From: CAWAYH01 sp963786195 | GTDB taxonomy: Bacteria > Acidobacteriota > Vicinamibacteria > Vicinamibacterales > 2-12-FULL-66-21 | Reading direction: 5' to 3' | DNA length: 64,000 nucleotides | Assembly: GCA_963786195.1 (NCBI GenBank) | Contig: CAWAYH010000006.1 | Span: 1 to 64,000, forward strand | Shown: piece by piece, positions 62,130-64,000 of the stretch | Layout: the number at the start of each line of letters is the position of its first letter | Numbering within the stretch: the stretch's first letter is position 1 | The notes under the pieces: generated by a model | Database searches by the model: none | Seen by the model: only the letters and a program-made list of their open reading frames with translations | What the model was told of the DNA's origin: nothing | Program-made: the position numbers and the translations under genes

Positions 62130-62774
62130 TCAGCGCGCTGGCTTCGGACGTCTGAACACGAGCGGGGCGGGCGTGGGTCCCTGCGTCCAGGTTCCGACGA
62201 TCTGGCCGTCTCTCAAATCGCCCTGGTAGGTCCCGTGCGCGGCTCTCATGAGAAGGTGCGATCCCGTCTGCACGATCGCGACGATGGGACTCTCTTCATT
62301 GCCCTGATCCACGCTGATGAACTTTCCTGTCGCTGAGCCGCCGGCGCCGTTCGACAGCGTCAGCGTGAAACGGAGCCGCTCGCCGGGGTCGTTGACTTCC
62401 GCTTCCCAGGCGCCCTCGAAGTCCTTGGTGATCGGCGTGCTTTCCGTTCGGGTCAGCGCGAAGGGCACCACCCGAGTGCCCTGCGTGAAATCGCCGGTCA
62501 GCGACTTGCCGTCCTGGGACACCTTGCCCTTGAACGTGGGGGTGCCGGGAAAGGCCGGCATCCCGAAGCTCACGGCGTCGCCTTCCACGGTGATCGTCAG
62601 AGGCATGGCTTTCACGTTCTGGGCCGGGACGGCGATGTTGCCTTTCCACCCGTCCGCGCTCTTTGCGAGCGCGACTCCGACCTTCAGCTCTTTGCCCGGA
62701 TCCTTGATGACGCCTTCCCAGTAGCCGGTAGGGCCTGTGCCTGGCTGGGCCTGCGCGGTGATTACCGCCATCAC
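62130..62774 (-). CDS. Secreted beta-rich protein of unknown function
   Basis: A protein of at least 214 residues: PTGYWEGVIKDPGKELKVGV, ALAKSADGWKGNIAVPAQNV, DAVSFGMPAFPGTPTFKGKV, DGKSLTGDFTQGTRVVPFAL and TGSHLLMRAAHGTYQGDLRD then GQIVGTWTQGPTPAPLVF. The GxWxG and (L)xGxF/W repeats suggest a lipocalin-like barrel as found in acidobacterial hydrolase-associated proteins. The GTG at 62774 falls inside what looks like a signal peptide (LSAAAVLVMAVITAQA), so the real start is probably an ATG near 62810 with one indel between. No function known. Confidence 0.7.
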   Translation of the reverse strand: MMAVITAQAQPGTGPTGYWEGVIKDPGKELKVGVALAKSADGWKGNIAVPAQNVKAMPLTITVEGDAVSFGMPAFPGTPTFKGKVSQDGKSLTGDFTQGTRVVPFALTRTESTPITKDFEGAWEAEVNDPGERLRFTLTLSNGAGGSATGKFISVDQGNEESPIVAIVQTGSHLLMRAAHGTYQGDLRDGQIVGTWTQGPTPAPLVFRRPKPAR

Positions 62775-62816
62775 GAGGACGGCGGCTGCTGACAGTGGTG
62801 TCTCGTCATGTCAGGT

Positions 62817-64000
62817 TCAGACGCGCGGGGCCGGCAATTGGCCGTTGTCTGTGGCTATCTTCCAGGCCCTGATGCGGCCGACGTTGCGGCCGTCGACGGG
62901 CTGGATCTCGGCGCAGCGCGCCTGACTGCGCTCATCGAGCTTCTGGTGAAACGCATTGCTGAGGACGACTTCGCCCGGGCCCGCGAGCGTCAGGAGGCGC
63001 GAGGCGACGTTGATGCAGTCGCCGATCGCGCCGACATGGAGCCTGCTGAACGGACGAAGCGACACGATCTGCAGATCCCCGAGCGCCACGCCCGACGTGC
63101 AGGCCGCCGGACGTCTGCTCGCGATCGATCCGCCGCTGCCAGTGCTGCGAGACGGAGTCGCCGATCCTGCAGAGTGCGCGCGCCGTGTCCAGGACAGCAT
63201 CCGGCAGGGCCCGGGGATGATCGGGAATGCCGAAGAGTCCGATGACCTCGTCGCCCTGGAACTGATAGAGCATGCCGCCGTTGTTGATGATCTGGTAGCG
63301 CGCTTTCGAGTAGAAGGCGGTCAGGCTCTCGCGGACGATCTCGGCGTCGCTGGTATCGCGCACGTAGCTCGAGAACGAGCAGAGATCGGCCAGCAGCACG
63401 GCGACCGCCTGATACGGGCCCGGCGGCAGGATGTCGCGAGGCGTCGGACGGCCGGCGCTCCGAAGCTGCTTGAGGCGCCAGAATCCAAAGTGCCAGAGGA
63501 GCTCGGCCTTGAGCGGATCGTGCTCGTAGTCCGCGAACGATGATCCGCCGAACGCGTGAAAGCCCTTCGCGCGATCGATCGCCTGGCGGACGTCCAGCAG
63601 CGTCTCGGCGGTGATCTCCGGAATGGTGACGTCGAACCGTTCTGCGAGCTGCGACAGCAGCCGCGCCTCGTCCCAGATCTCGAGCGCCAGCTCCGGATGG
63701 AGGCGCGCGCTCAGCTCACGTTCGACCGCGTCCCAGCCCGCGCGCGGCTCCCGGTCGACGACCACGACGATTTTCTTCGCCGCTGCGGCGTTCGCGCTCG
63801 CGGGTGCGGCATACTTGCTGGCCGAGGTGGTGGATCAGTTTTTCATTGGTATAGCCGTACTTGACTTCGACGAAGTACGACGGCCGGCCCGACGGCGCGA
63901 CTCTGATATCGGCAAACGCTCCCGGTGACCCGAGCCAGTACTCGCGGTCGATCCGGACGGCTTCCGGCGCCAGACCATCGCTGACGACGTGCTCGAAGCG
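62817..64000 (-). CDS. Class III adenylate/guanylate cyclase-domain protein, partial at the window edge, frameshifted
   Basis: The C-terminal part of a nucleotide cyclase-like protein whose start lies beyond the right edge. The upstream region (WLGSPGAFADIRVAPSGRPS then YFVEVKYGYTNEKLI) looks like a nuclease-fold or receiver-like module. The cyclase domain follows: AVAVLLADLCSFSSYVRDTS has the first metal Asp, YQFQGDEVIGLFGIPDHPRA the second (GDEV), and after a break near 63100, GAIGDCINVASRLLTLAGPG has the Asn/Arg of the transition-state site. It ends WKIATDNGQLPAPRV at 62817. A further break is near 63825. It is likely to make cAMP; substrate-specifying residues were not resolved. Confidence 0.78.

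Noticed and set aside
1..64000. tRNA, rRNA, transposase, integrase or phage genes
   Set aside because: None were recognised in either strand by eye. A dedicated tRNA or covariance-model search was not possible here.

Overview
The window is GC-rich, about two-thirds G+C, and reads as a chromosomal segment of an Acidobacteriota member, most likely class Vicinamibacteria (inference). The evidence is five ADOP-type (Acidobacterial Duplicated Orphan Permease, MacB/FtsX-like) permease genes, three PadR regulators of the type that accompanies them, DUF5666, DUF4136 and TIGR03067 proteins, serine/threonine kinase-TPR proteins, and many secreted hydrolases. No rRNA, tRNA, CRISPR array, phage or insertion sequence was recognised. 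A striking technical feature is that many conserved genes are broken by one to eight single-frame shifts while keeping full-length homology. This points to uncorrected indels in the sequence, although true decay cannot be excluded. Other genes are intact over several kb.

Layout. 0-4.3 kb: two sugar/sorbosone dehydrogenases, an alpha/beta hydrolase, a LysR regulator, and a divergent SDR pair reduced to two C-terminal stubs. 4.7-11.3 kb: PadR-ADOP operon, methyltransferase stub, RidA-like protein, second ADOP. 11.3-17.7 kb: DUF2278-LTD protein, epimerase, DUF6886 protein, ankyrin-VOC fusion, kinase relic, cupin, DinB, coiled-coil protein, GNAT. 17.7-21.8 kb: ADOP, GNAT, a small lipocalin-like family protein, then a 19-bp minisatellite abutting a truncated duplicate of the GNAT 5' end. 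21.8-28.1 kb: BON protein, glycine-rich stress-type protein, and an EmrB-kinase-TolC-EmrA efflux cluster. 28.1-35.3 kb: small unknown protein, M16 protease, MmcQ-like protein, GDYXXLXY/DUF2157 pair, arylsulfatase. 35.3-45.3 kb: a 167-bp palindromic element, then two inverted copies of a ~99-bp GC-rich repeat that flank a TIGR03067 protein, a beta-lactamase-fold protein and a PadR-ADOP operon, followed by a phosphatase-thioredoxin-ankyrin operon. 45.3-50.6 kb: serine hydrolase-ADOP operon and an FkbM-type methyltransferase. 50.6-64 kb: long GTGCAC-rich inverted repeat, kinase-TPR protein, truncated AAA ATPase next to a 9-bp repeat, nitronate monooxygenase, PadR, BlaI/BlaR1-TonB signalling pair, DUF5666 lipoprotein, hydrolase, pyrophosphatase, DUF4136 protein, and a class III nucleotide cyclase running off the right edge.

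How the genes work together. The window is dominated by envelope functions: export, efflux and secreted hydrolases. Small transcription switches (PadR, BlaI/BlaR1, LysR) sit beside them, and each recognisable switch has a palindrome at its promoter. The most unusual non-coding content is the set of palindromic and dispersed repeats at 21.3, 35.3, 36.0, 41.7, 50.6 and 57.7 kb.
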